A stretch of DNA of 64,000 nt from Zoroaster sp. YZ-2022 (lineage: Eukaryota > Echinodermata > Asteroidea > Forcipulatida > Zoroasteridae), in contig CM055819.1 of assembly GCA_029582265.1 (NCBI GenBank), positions 5,621,855-5,685,854 on the forward strand. The letters are read 5' to 3'. The position numbers and the translations under genes were made by a program. Positions 55,355-64,000 of the stretch are shown piece after piece (position 1 is the stretch's first letter; each line of letters begins with the position of its first letter). The notes beneath the pieces are model-generated. The model saw only the letters and a list, made by a program, of their open reading frames with translations. It made no database searches and was not told the DNA's origin.

Positions 55355-55511
55355 GGCGGTCCACTTATGCCAATTATCTATTGCTCTATGGGGGCCAGGT
55401 CAGAGGCCAAACCATATCTGTCGAGTAGCCAGGGATCAAGCCCCGGTCAGATGCAAACAACCTGGGTAACGGCAGTAGCGGGGATCGCACAACTTGGGAC
55501 ACAAGCCTTTT

Positions 55512-55616
<105 letters not shown>

Positions 55617-55660
55617 AGCCAATTATCTATTGCTTTATATAAAAAATAAAAGCCAACCAG

Positions 55661-56078
55661 TTAACGGGGCAGTATCGTCCAGGCGCGGTTTAGAGACATT
55701 AATTGGGGGGGGGGGGCTAACATGATAATATGTGTGTTTGACATTTCATGTGTCCTCGTAACTACAAATCCATGTACTATGGGCAATATTTGGGGGGGGG
55801 GGCGGGGCTAAGGGACATTTTTGGGGGGCTGAAGCCCCCCCCCCCCCAGTAGAACTGCGCCTGGTATCGTCACGATCAAAGCAGACTTTCAACAGGGCAT
55901 GGAATTGATGTCCTAAGTTTAAGATGAACACAGTGACTGCAAATGGCTGGCTCATTTATGCAGCAGCAACAACGGTAATATCACCTTATCACGTGGGGGT
56001 ATTATTTTCAGTCACTGAGTTAATCTAAATCGAGCTCTCCGATTCCATGCCCTGTTGATAGTGACGATACTGCCCCTT
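55661..56078. mobile_element. TTAA MITE, family B copy 4, with nested insertion
   Basis: Left TTAA at 55661-55664 then CGGGGCAGTATCGT; resumes at TATCGTCACGATCAAAGCAG (55865) and runs to GACGATACTGCCCC. The right TTAA is lost (TTGG). The segment 55679-55864 is an insertion. Confidence 0.82.
55679..55864. mobile_element. Small G/C-tract element nested in MITE B
   Basis: Starts CCAGGCGCGG and ends TGCGCCTGG, an inverted repeat of 8 bp. TATCGT is duplicated at 55673-55678 and 55865-55870. The interior has long G and C tracts that can pair. Confidence 0.75.
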
Positions 56079-56493
56079 GGGCATGACATCATTTAAGAAT
56101 ACCTACTGAACTGCTTAACAATCCAAAAGGACCCGTAGTATAAATGTAATCACGGTAGAGTAAAACACACTTGGACTAAAGCAGACTCTTTATTAATTGC
56201 AAAATATTTAATTCATACATGCACAGAAAATGATGTTAATGTGAAAGTTCCAGGACTGTGCACACATTCCTGAGAAAAACATGAGAAATTTTATTCACAA
56301 GACGGTGCAGTATTTGAATGGTATTTGAAAATCAAAGCAGTAATTCACTGTTTTATGTGAGGTGAGCAGGGAGCAAAGCACCTTACACCAAAAATAATTC
56401 TCAAGATATTTGGTAAATGTTAACTTAATATATATATATATATATATACTCCTTTCAGGCAAGATTTGTTTATTTATTAACGTATTTAATTAT

Positions 56494-56770
56494 TTAACCC
56501 TAACCGCCCCATATCCTCCAAAATCCTCCAAGGGGCACTTTTTTGGGAGAAAAAATCAGCACTGTTGGAAACTGGTACTTTCACCTCTTCAAATGGGGCA
56601 AAATTACTGCCTGGCAAGAAGAAGTACAGGCCATAAGTGCTGAATATGAAAGATCAACGAAAATGCATGGTGCATTTTGAAAAATAAGGGCATGTTTCCA
56701 AAAGTGCACTGATGGATTTTGGAGGATTCAGGAAGGTTCCAAGCCAGAATACCTAGAGGTTTAGGGTTAA
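56494..56770. mobile_element. TTAA MITE, family A copy 7
   Basis: TTAA at 56494-56497 and 56767-56770; ends CCCTAACCGCCCC and CCTAGAGGTTTAGGG. The interior is the same as at 7508-7767. Confidence 0.88.
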
Positions 56771-57082
56771 TGTTTAATAGAAATGAAAAATACTGTACAA
56801 TTCATTTAACAGGAACCTCAAGCAACTGACTGAAAATATTGGTATCCAAATTATGGACTTTATTCTACACAAATTGCAAAAAAAAAAAAACCCAAACAAT
56901 TCTGATGCTCAAAATAAATTGCATATGCAATCAAGTTGCACTTTTCCACTTCGGCAAAGAAATTCACATATCCATGATAAAAAAGGCTTGTAAAAGTTTA
57001 CATATAACAAGTTATGAAATTGTTCAGGCAACAAAAAAAAGAAAAGAAAGTTTTTTAAACAATGTACTGCCAAGTCGTTGTA

Positions 57083-57356
57083 CACTCACTGGCCATAAGT
57101 ATTGCAACATTGAAATTCACACCAAAGTTCAGTTTGGAGAACTGTGTTACAATAACTTATTTGATTTTATTTACACTACTTAAGACTTCTTGAAAGTGCC
57201 TGTGTTTTGAAGTCAATGTTTTTTATTACTGTTCTTGCTCGGAAACAAAGTCCTTCAATACTTTGTCGGGTAACCACGTGACCTGATAATTGCGGCAATC
57301 CGTCTAGGCAATGTTTCGTACAAATTCACGTTGCAATACTTTTGGCCAGTGAGTGT
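57083..57356. mobile_element. Tc1/mariner deletion derivative
   Basis: Ends TACACTCACTGGCCATAAGT and ACTTTTGGCCAGTGAGTGTA are inverted and TA-bounded. The interior retains the end of a Tc1-like transposase frame on the - strand (57255-57326). Confidence 0.85.
57255..57326 (-). pseudogene. Tc1-like transposase C-terminal remnant
   Basis: Twenty-three codons and a stop, NLYETLPRRIAAIIRSRGYP then TKY-stop. It matches the typical Tc1 transposase C-terminus (SLPRRIxAVIxAxGGxTKY pattern from family knowledge). The catalytic DDE core and DNA-binding domains are absent, so it has no activity. Confidence 0.75.
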
Positions 57357-57839
57357 ACATAATCATATACATGAACATAAAATATATTAATATCATCTGT
57401 TTGTGAATATGTACATGCATATAATATTCGGATGAAGCGAAACAGATGTATACATCACATTGCACATGGAATATGTGTCTTACAATAAGATTACATTCTG
57501 TTCATAAACTAAACCAAGCGAAGTATTAAACTGTAACTTTACCAAACTATGGCTGAAAGGGGATCGTTGTCACCCAGAGTATACTCCCTAATGCTAACCC
57601 AGGCAATCATAACAGTTCTCCATGTACATTGAGATTGCCCGAGTATCATTGGGGAGTACCCTAGGTGACAATGACCTATTTTTGCTAAGCATAACATTAT
57701 TGTGCTCAGAAGCTTGATGAAATTGTCCCCAGGTCCCGTAGTGGCCCGTGACTGTGTACAAAAAGATTAACTGATCAGTTGCATGTGAAGATACTGTGTC
57801 ATGAACCATGCCATTGCACAGGCTTCAGAAGGGAGCCTG

Positions 57840-58060
57840 GTAGACCGATCCCCCCTGTCTGTATCCTATCAAGGATTGAGACAGGCTCCGGGCGTACCAT
57901 TCAAGGGGTTTTCGTTGGATACGTTGTGCTGAAGATCTGAACGTCACGCTTCGAGGCTCGTGAGCTGGCTACCAATCAAGGTCAAAGTTGAATCCCCATG
58001 CAACAGTGAGGAAGGTATCTGGAGCCTCGAAAGCGTGACGTCAGATTTACATCCTTAGGA
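57840..58060. repeat. Imperfect inverted repeat
   Basis: GACGTCACGCTTTCGAGGCT-like blocks occur as GATCTGAACGTCACGCTTCG (57933) and GCCTCGAAAGCGTGACGTCA (58024), inverted. It is probably the centre of an old palindromic element. No gene. Confidence 0.5.
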
Positions 58061-58166
58061 GCAGGGTAACACAAGTGGTTTGCCATCCCCGTTCAGCTCA
58101 GTCAAGCAATGAATCCATTCTCGTTCATCCACATGTGCAATATGGCCGATGTTCAACACTTTTTTT

Positions 58167-58527
58167 TATAACCCTCCTATATAGGTTTAACAATCAAAGA
58201 CACTCAAAATTTCCATGTACCTCCCAACCCATTGACTTTGTGCAGTGCACTCAAATAAATGCAAGGACATGTGGCTCTGGTAGGAGGTCAAACCAAAACC
58301 ACTCGACTGTAACTTATGCAGTACATACACAGCTCTGTGTGACTCTGCATATAACTTATGTAGGACATACATGTACACACGTGTGGTTGACTGCCACTAA
58401 CTCCAGCACTCTTAGAGAAAAATACACATGTGTGAACAATTGGCAATGCAACCAAAAATACTCAAGTGACTGTCTGTGGGTGCGGTGCTTACTGGGCCAA
58501 ATTTCAGCCTGGGCATAGGAGGGCTAA
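58167..58527. mobile_element. Degenerate TTAA-type element (family D-like ends)
   Basis: ATAACCCTCCTATATAGG at the left and GCATAGGAGGGCTAA at the right are inverted (CCCTCCTAT/ATAGGAGGG). The flanking TTAA is degraded to ATAA and CTAA. The 147-codon + strand frame over it has no family I recognise. Confidence 0.5.
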
Positions 58528-59027
58528 TCTACTGTGGAATAAACCCAATGGTGTAACAATACAGGCGTTTTCACTCATCACTGCCTCAATAGTTCCAGAC
58601 TATACAATAATGTTAACAATCTACCACTGACAATCATGTTCTGTACAATATCTTACAGACGTTAAGAATAAACAATTTAATAATAAAAATAATATTAATC
58701 CCTCCCTCTCCACTTTTAGCCTCTCTTGTTCCACCTCTATTTAGCAAAAAACAAATCCATACTGTGTCATCAGTATAACTATTATCATGCATTTCTAATT
58801 TCTTGAAGAACTCGCCAAAAAAAAAAAAAAAAAAAAAAAACCTGGCTGCATCAACTGTCTAGGTTGTGCTTGTTTCAAAACGAAAAATCAAAATGAAAAA
58901 TCAACTGGAAATTCAAAGATTTTCTGGATGGTTATTGCTTGTAAATATCAAACAAGTTTTTATAAAACCCCTGATGTTTAATGCTTGATACAAACACATG
59001 TATTCAGGAATGGATATGAGCTCAAAC

Positions 59028-59444
59028 TTAAAGGGGCGATATCGTCACGATCAACAGGGCATGGAAACGGGAGTGCTAGTTTTAGATTAACTCAGTCACT
59101 GAAAACAATACGCACAATATGTAGCTATGCATGGTGAAGAGGATAAGTAAGACTAATTGCGGTGACACCATGTGAAATTCTCTATTGAGTAGTAATTAGT
59201 TCTGAAAAGAACTGGAGGTTACAACTCAACGTTTCGATCAGTATGCTCTGATCGTCTTCAGGAAAAGATGATCAGAGCGTACTGATCGAAACGTCTTACA
59301 ATACCCACATGATAAGGTCATATTACCATTACTGCTGCATAAACGAGCCAGAAATTTTCAGTCACTGTGTTCATCATAAACTGGGACACCAATTCCATGC
59401 CCTGTTGAAAGTCTGCTCTGATTGTGATGATACTGACCCTTTAA
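59028..59444. mobile_element. TTAA MITE, family B copy 5, with nested insertion
   Basis: TTAA at 59028-59031 and 59441-59444. The left part is AGGGGCGATATCGTCACGAT to CACTGAAAACAATAC; the right part CCACATGATAAGGTCATATT to GATGATACTGACCCT. The right TTAA is shared with the family C element that follows. Confidence 0.87.
59112..59297. mobile_element. Element with 24-bp hairpin nested in MITE B
   Basis: ACAATAC is repeated at 59105-59111 and 59298-59304. The interior ends with a long hairpin, ACGTTTCGATCAGTATGCTC against GAGCGTACTGATCGAAACGT. A related, diverged copy lies at 60533-60720 (GTGCTCCGATCAGAGCATAC). Confidence 0.75.
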
Positions 59445-59690
59445 CCAGTTCGCGTCGGGAATAAAAAAGTTTTTCTGGGCCCCTGTGCGGGTTTCTTTTT
59501 CCCACACACACGTTAATGGAAGCTTCCACAGTGCGTGGCACGTCTTCCGAGCATGTCACCGTACACGCGTGGCTGAACCGAGCATGCATACAAATATTCC
59601 GGAGTTTCCTATGGCGTATTTAGATGCTCTCCGATCCGTAGTGCAAAAAAAATTTGCATGTATACACGGCCTCCGACGCGAACTGGTTAA
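59441..59690. mobile_element. TTAA MITE, family C copy 2
   Basis: TTAA at 59441-59444 and 59687-59690; perfect ends CCAGTTCGCGTCGG and CCGACGCGAACTGG. Second copy of the element at 33896-34137. Confidence 0.92.
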
Positions 59691-59989
59691 TGAATGTCTG
59701 TGATATTTGTTGTTGTCCATATAAAGCCCTTTTCACATGACAAAAAAAATAAAACATTGTGTGAGAGACACTCTCAATGTTTGAGAAATATTACAAAATG
59801 AGCTTCGTGTGAAAGGACACCAATGTTTGAGACTGTCCTACATTCCTTGAGAGATTTGACTCAAACATTGAGAAATATGGAAGTCAAAACTTATTATTGC
59901 ATTGCATTGCGTTTACATGATTTATGCATGGGTTCAGATCCTCAAAATGGACATGTTCCTTATATAAAAAGTGAACAAAGACATCTTCA

Positions 59990-60511
59990 TTAACTCTGAC
60001 CCCCTAGCCAAAATCCAACAGCATGCACAAACACTACCACCCAAATGTTGGACTTGAATTTGGGACACCCGGCCCCATGCAAAGTATCCCTGTCTGGGCT
60101 ATACAGTACTGAGTCCATCAAAATCCAACACCATGCAGTAACACTACCACCCAACTGTTGGACTTAGCTGGAATTGGGACACCCGGCCCCATGTAAAGTA
60201 TCCCTGTCTGGGCTATACAGTACTGAGTCCATCAAAATCCAACACCATGCAGTAACACTACCACCCAACTGTTGGACTTAGCTGGAATTGGGACACCCGG
60301 CCCCATGTAAAGTATCCCTGTCTGGGCTATACAGTACTGAGTCCATCAAAATCCAACACCATGCAGTAACACTACTACCCAACTGTTGGACTTAGCTGGA
60401 ATTGGGACACCCGGCCCCATGTAAAGTATCCCTGTGTGGGCTATACAGTCCATCAAAATCCAACAAACCCTGCTGTTGGAGTTTGAATGGTTTGGGGGTG
60501 GTTAGGGTTAA
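59990..60511. mobile_element. TTAA MITE, family A copy 8, internally expanded
   Basis: TTAA at 59990-59993 and 60508-60511. The interior is a tandem array of a roughly 115-bp unit (GTCCATCAAAATCCAACACC ... CCCTGTCTGGGCTATACAG), with starts at 60112, 60227, 60341 and 60448. Copies at 5024 and 41000 have only one such unit. Confidence 0.9.
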
Positions 60512-60873
60512 ATAACACATAAGGCCTATGCATGATGAGAATAGATATAGTGAGAATTGCAGTGACACCATGTATTGAGAGAATCTCTTTTGAGTAATGA
60601 GGGTCCGGTTCTGAGAAGTACATTGCCTTTGGTTAACTCAATGTTTCAGTCAGTGTGCTCCGATCAGAGCATACTGACCGAAATGCCGAGTTTAAACTGA
60701 AGGTTCTTCCCAGAACCCTCACTACTTCTTCATTCTTCAATGATTACTTGGTTAGAAAAGAACTATTAATGACAATATACCAGATATTAATGTCATGTTT
60801 ACGAGTAATCTAATATTTGACAAAATGCTGACAATTTATATATATATATATATTTTTCCAAGTTTTCAAGTCC

Positions 60874-61282
60874 TTAACCCTAACTCCCTAGGCCCATTTG
60901 CTTACACATAACCTGAATCCTTCCTAACTCCCTAGGCCCATTTGCTTACACATAACCTGAATCCTCCAAAACCCTTCAGTAGTAAAGCAAGCACATGACA
61001 TGTATGCACACATGTGTTTCTAATCTGTGATACATGTACATGGCCAGGGACCCTCCCTGCATGCATGGAGCAATAAACAGTGTCCACTGACCCAAGCACT
61101 GACCTTGCAATCACTACAACAAACATGGATGTACATGTACCATGGAAAGGCAAGTATGCCTAATAACCTCAATCCTCCAAAATCCTTCACTTTAGCAAAG
61201 AGCATGTAGCATGTAACCTCAATCCTTCAAAATCCTTCACTTTGGCATAGAGGATTTTGGAGGCCGGGAAGGTTAGGGTTAA
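60874..61282. mobile_element. TTAA MITE, family A copy 9
   Basis: TTAA at 60874-60877 and 61279-61282, with ends CCCTAACTCCCTAGGCCC and GGGAAGGTTAGGG. The left 42 bp (CTAACTCCCTAGGCCCATTT...) is duplicated in tandem. Confidence 0.85.
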
Positions 61283-61986
61283 TTGGACAAGTAAATAACT
61301 GCCTTCTGTTCATTTAAGCATTGAAGTTTAAAAAAAAAAAATTAAGAGCCCAAACAAAAAAATTATTATAAATATGTTCAAAATTCAATCAATTTTAATG
61401 CTGAAATAACCATTTGGAATGGTGAATATAACTCTTGGGTTGAATTTGTGAGCTCCGGTAATCATAAATGGTTGGTGGGATGCACAGAATTATTAACATT
61501 ATTTGATGACCACAATTCTCCAGAGCACAACGCACTGAATATTGCTTTGCGATTTTAGCATTACACAAAAAGATCCTTCGTTACAACAAAACCTGCAACA
61601 CCAAACTTCTTATTTTATGTGTAAGTTGCTGTCCAGTTGATCATTAAGCCTTAGATGCAATGAAATTGTGTTCATCATGGAGAATTGGATATATTCGCCT
61701 GGTTCGTGTTTTGCAATCTGGATATGTCTCAACAACAAAAAATACCAGGATACCCGACCGAAACGGTCATTATCCGGTTCCATTTTTCGGTTCCAATTAC
61801 CCGTAAACGACTTTTTAAAATTCGGACTTAACATTTGAGCGGTGTGAACAGAAATCTGTGACTCTTGAACAATGTAATGTTTACACTTTTACAGACAATT
61901 ATCTTTAAATTCAAGAGATTGCACTCCAATAAAGAAAAGATCGATTTAAGTATGGTATCCTCTGTATTATAAAAGTCAATTTGTTA

Positions 61987-62355
61987 ATAATAATAATAAT
62001 AATAATAATAATGTATAGATTTATATAGCGCACGTATCCACCAACTAAGTGGCGCTCAAGGCGCATTATATTATTATCCCTGCTCATAAGGCTCATAAGG
62101 CTCATAAATCATTCCTGAAACCATCTCAGCTCCCTGGGGAGTATACAGCTCAATTGCTGCCATTTCTAGCGCATAGAGAGCAAACCATCTCTGCCTTCAC
62201 AGGTACCCATTTAACCCCTGGGTGGAGAGAAGCAATTATGGTTAAGTGTCTTGCTCAAGGACACAGGTGTCACTGCCGGGGCTCGAACCCACACTCTGCT
62301 GCTGGCAACACCAGAACTTGAGTTCAGTGCGCTAGACCACTCGGCCACGACAATC
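61987..62355 (-). mobile_element. tRNA-derived SINE copy with (ATT)n tail
   Basis: Head on the - strand GTCGTGGCCGAGTGGTCTAG, B box GGGTTCGAGCCCC, standard body, and a 3' end with GCGCTATATAAATCTATAC followed by (ATT)n. Confidence 0.88.
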
Positions 62356-62395
62356 ACTTTTCGTGCATTATACAACACACGGGACCTCTGACTTT

Positions 62396-62540
62396 CGTCC
62401 CATCCGAAGGGCGAAGCAATTATGGTTAAGTACCTTGCTCAAGGATACAAGTGTCACGACCGGGGCTCGAACCCACACCCTGCTGCTGGCAACACCAGAA
62501 CTTGAGTTCGGTGCGCTAGACCGCTCGGCCACGACACTCC
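62396..62540 (-). mobile_element. tRNA-derived SINE, head and start of body only
   Basis: GGAGTGTCGTGGCCGAGCGG, then GGGTTCGAGCCCC, then CTTGAGCAAGGTACTTAACC. The body is truncated. It follows the previous SINE in the same orientation, so it may be a tandem insertion or a partial duplication. Confidence 0.8.
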
Positions 62541-62686
62541 ATTTACAGTACATGTATTTCAACCAAAATGAAAATGGGTGTTCCAAAAATATCCAAAAAC
62601 GCATAGCCCTAATTAAATTAATTACTTAATCATTTAATACAAATTGTAGTATCGGCTTCTATAAAGGATTCTATACAGCCTATGTC

Positions 62687-62755
62687 AACAAGCTCGGTGC
62701 CTGCACTAGTAAGCAGGAGGTCGTGGGTTCGAATCCCACCTGAGTTGCCCGTGCA
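62687..62755 (+). other. tRNA-like sequence with perfect T arm
   Basis: GTGGGTTCGAATCCCAC forms a perfect 5-bp T stem with a standard loop, preceded by CCTGCACTAGTAAGCAGG, an anticodon-like hairpin with an 8-base loop. The D arm is not recognisable and the acceptor strands do not pair well (CTGAGTTGCC at the 3' side). It is followed by poly-T and a unique tail ending GCAATAAATC. Probably another SINE head rather than a tRNA gene. Confidence 0.5.
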
Positions 62756-63234
62756 TTTTTTTTCCACAGACACTCAGAAAGCACTGAGTACAGTGCTCCA
62801 TACATACATCAGTATAGTGCAATAAATCAAATCAATTGTTACCAACATAGCTAACCTGCACTGTTAAACCCCCCCCCCCAAAAAAAAACCTATGTAGAAC
62901 ATTTTATTGCCAAATCAGTTTTGATTGAGTAAAAAAAAGCTTGTTGTAAAAGATCTATTAAAATCAATATAAAATTAAACGACAGGTTATCCCCCTTCCC
63001 CCCCAAAAAAAAGTCCCGTTAATTTCATTATTTAAAAACTACAAAATAAGTCACACTTAAAGATACATCGCCATTGTTTGGCTAAGACGACCCACAAAAA
63101 AAAATGTATAAAGCGAACAAATTTTGAAAGATAATATCATTGTTAAAGAAAAAAAACTGACCCTCCAAAACTAGAAGACAACTGCCCGTTTATGAACAAT
63201 GGATAAGCTGTATATATAACAGTGTACAAATATT

Positions 63235-63420
63235 GACTGCTACGAGTGGTGCACTAAAACTAGCCTCTTGAAGTGATCCCTGGAGCATTCTATTTTCCCC
63301 GAGGCAAAGCCGATGGAAAACAGAATGCTCCAGGGATCACCGAGGGAGACTAGTTTTACTGTACCACGAGTGAAAACAGTCAATATTTGTTTTATAACAC
63401 CTCGTACATAGATTCTGCAC
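63235..63420. mobile_element. Palindromic fold-back element, relative of 16155-16610
   Basis: GACTGCTACGAGTGGTGCAC pairs with GTACCACGAGTGAAAACAGT, and GATCCCTGGAGCATTCTATT with AACAGAATGCTCCAGGGATC. The right side continues with TTTTATAACACCTCGTACAT, as at 16463-16498 in reverse, and resumes after the MITE at 63427. Confidence 0.8.
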
Positions 63421-63426
63421 AATTTA

Positions 63427-63516
63427 TTAACCCTAACTCCCTAGACAACAAAAGCAGTTGGAGGATTTTGAAGGATTTTTATTGTTCAGTAACAATGCTG
63501 AGGGAGTTAGGGTTAA
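63427..63516. mobile_element. TTAA MITE, family A copy 10, with a known empty site
   Basis: TTAA at 63427-63430 and 63513-63516; body 82 bp, CCCTAACTCCCTAGACAACA to GAGGGAGTTAGGG. The left flank TTCTGCACAATTTA and the right flank GAGACCTGCTACAATAA match the uninterrupted sequence TTCTGCATAATTTATTAAGA and onward (- strand) around 16452-16455. Confidence 0.95.
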
Positions 63517-63689
63517 GAGACCTGCTACAATAATAAACTGTGTAGATAACAGTACCATGGACAGTTTAGATGCATTCACCACACAGTACCATTTGACAAC
63601 TGTCTGTTTATGAATGGTGGATTAACTGCGTAGATAACAGTACCATGTACAGTTTAGATGTATTCACCACACAGTACCATTTGACAACT

Positions 63690-63910
63690 GTTTGTTGCCC
63701 TGGTCTTGGCCTCTGTTGCCCTGGTCATGGCCTCTTTTGCCCTGGCCTTGGCCTCTGTTGCCCTGGCCTTGGCTTCTGTTGCCCTGGTCTTGGCCTGTTG
63801 CCCTAGTCTTTGCCTCTGTTGCCCTGGTCGTGGCCTTGGTGCCCCTTATTCTAATGGAAGTGTCCTCGACTCAGGAAAAGTGGCCTTGCTTCTACAAGAA
63901 TGGAAATTTC
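63690..63910 (+). repeat. 21-bp minisatellite within a dispersed repeat
   Basis: Seven units of TTGCCCTGGTCTTGGCCTCTG type (one 19 bp), then GGTGCCCCTTATTCTAATGG, AAGTGG, CTTCTACAAGAATGG and TTTCAGCCCTG. The flank is the same repeat as 1060-1195, in opposite orientation. The hydrophobic open frames (VALVLASVALV type) result from the 7-codon period and are not taken as a gene. Confidence 0.88.
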
Positions 63911-64000
63911 AGCCCTGTAATATGTATTGCGATGATTTCATGATGATATATGCTTATCTTGTATTCAGCACAAGACGTTATCTCTGGAGCTAGTGTAAGG

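Larger units (their letters stand above)
61740..62612. mobile_element. TACCCGG-rich element, copy 4, interrupted by two SINEs
   Basis: The left end CAGGATACCCGACCGAAACG and the right end CCAAAAATATCCAAAAACGC with ATAGCCCTAATT are the same as those of the 25800 copy. Between them lie the SINEs at 61987-62355 and 62396-62540. Confidence 0.7.

Noticed and set aside
58075..58518. 147-codon frame on the + strand
   Set aside because: It spans an inverted-repeat element with degraded TTAA ends and resembles no family; there is no splice or start context.
59242..59298. Hammerhead ribozyme, suggested by CTGATCGAAACG
   Set aside because: The conserved CTGATGA core with a separate GAAA and three stems is not present; there is just one long hairpin.
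62687..62755. Functional tRNA gene
   Set aside because: The T arm is perfect, but the D arm is not recognisable and the acceptor stem does not pair.

Overview
This is a eukaryotic, AT-rich, intron- and repeat-dominated window with very little coding sequence. Clearly coding pieces are the last three coding exons of a TRAF7-type WD40 ubiquitin ligase on the + strand (713-844, 6250-6369, 10757-10768) and one exon of an animal cryptochrome/(6-4) photolyase on the - strand (29763-29914) with a stop codon inside its most conserved stretch. A lysine-rich terminal exon on the - strand (27261-27341) and two exon-like segments (36178-36366, 38673-38951) are weaker. The animal-type TRAF7, the tRNA-headed SINEs and the mix of MITE families suggest a marine invertebrate deuterostome, most likely an echinoderm. 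That placement is an inference from family resemblance, not a proof.

Layout. 1-10.9 kb: 3' end of TRAF7, its introns full of short DNA transposons and minisatellites. 11-19.4 kb: intergenic dispersed repeats, fold-back elements and one SINE. 19.46-23.46 kb: a satellite array of 13 full units plus one partial unit of about 304 bp, set inside another repeated sequence. 24-27.3 kb: G-rich tract, MITEs and a 59/60-bp minisatellite built from the end of a coding exon. 27.3-31.5 kb: - strand exons, nested MITEs and a G-rich array. 31.5-43 kb: fold-back elements, a hAT-type MITE, a CAGC array, and a SINE with a 5S-rRNA-like promoter box. 43.7-46.9 kb: a 3.2-kb unit with inverted arms of roughly 500 bp. 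47-64 kb: more MITEs, tRNA-like repeats, TA-rich microsatellites, a Tc1 remnant, clustered SINEs and a 21-bp minisatellite.

The main story is mobile-element stratigraphy. At least four short families (called A, B, C and D here) are bounded by TTAA. One family-A insertion can be compared with its own empty site inside the same window (63427-63516 filled, 16452-16455 empty). In three places TTAA-type elements abut and share a single TTAA. Another family shows exact 8-bp target duplications at both copies, which marks it as hAT-type. No transposase gene is intact; the only transposase remnant recognised is the last 23 codons of a Tc1-like protein (57255-57326). I found no CRISPR array, no rRNA gene and no convincing functional tRNA gene.
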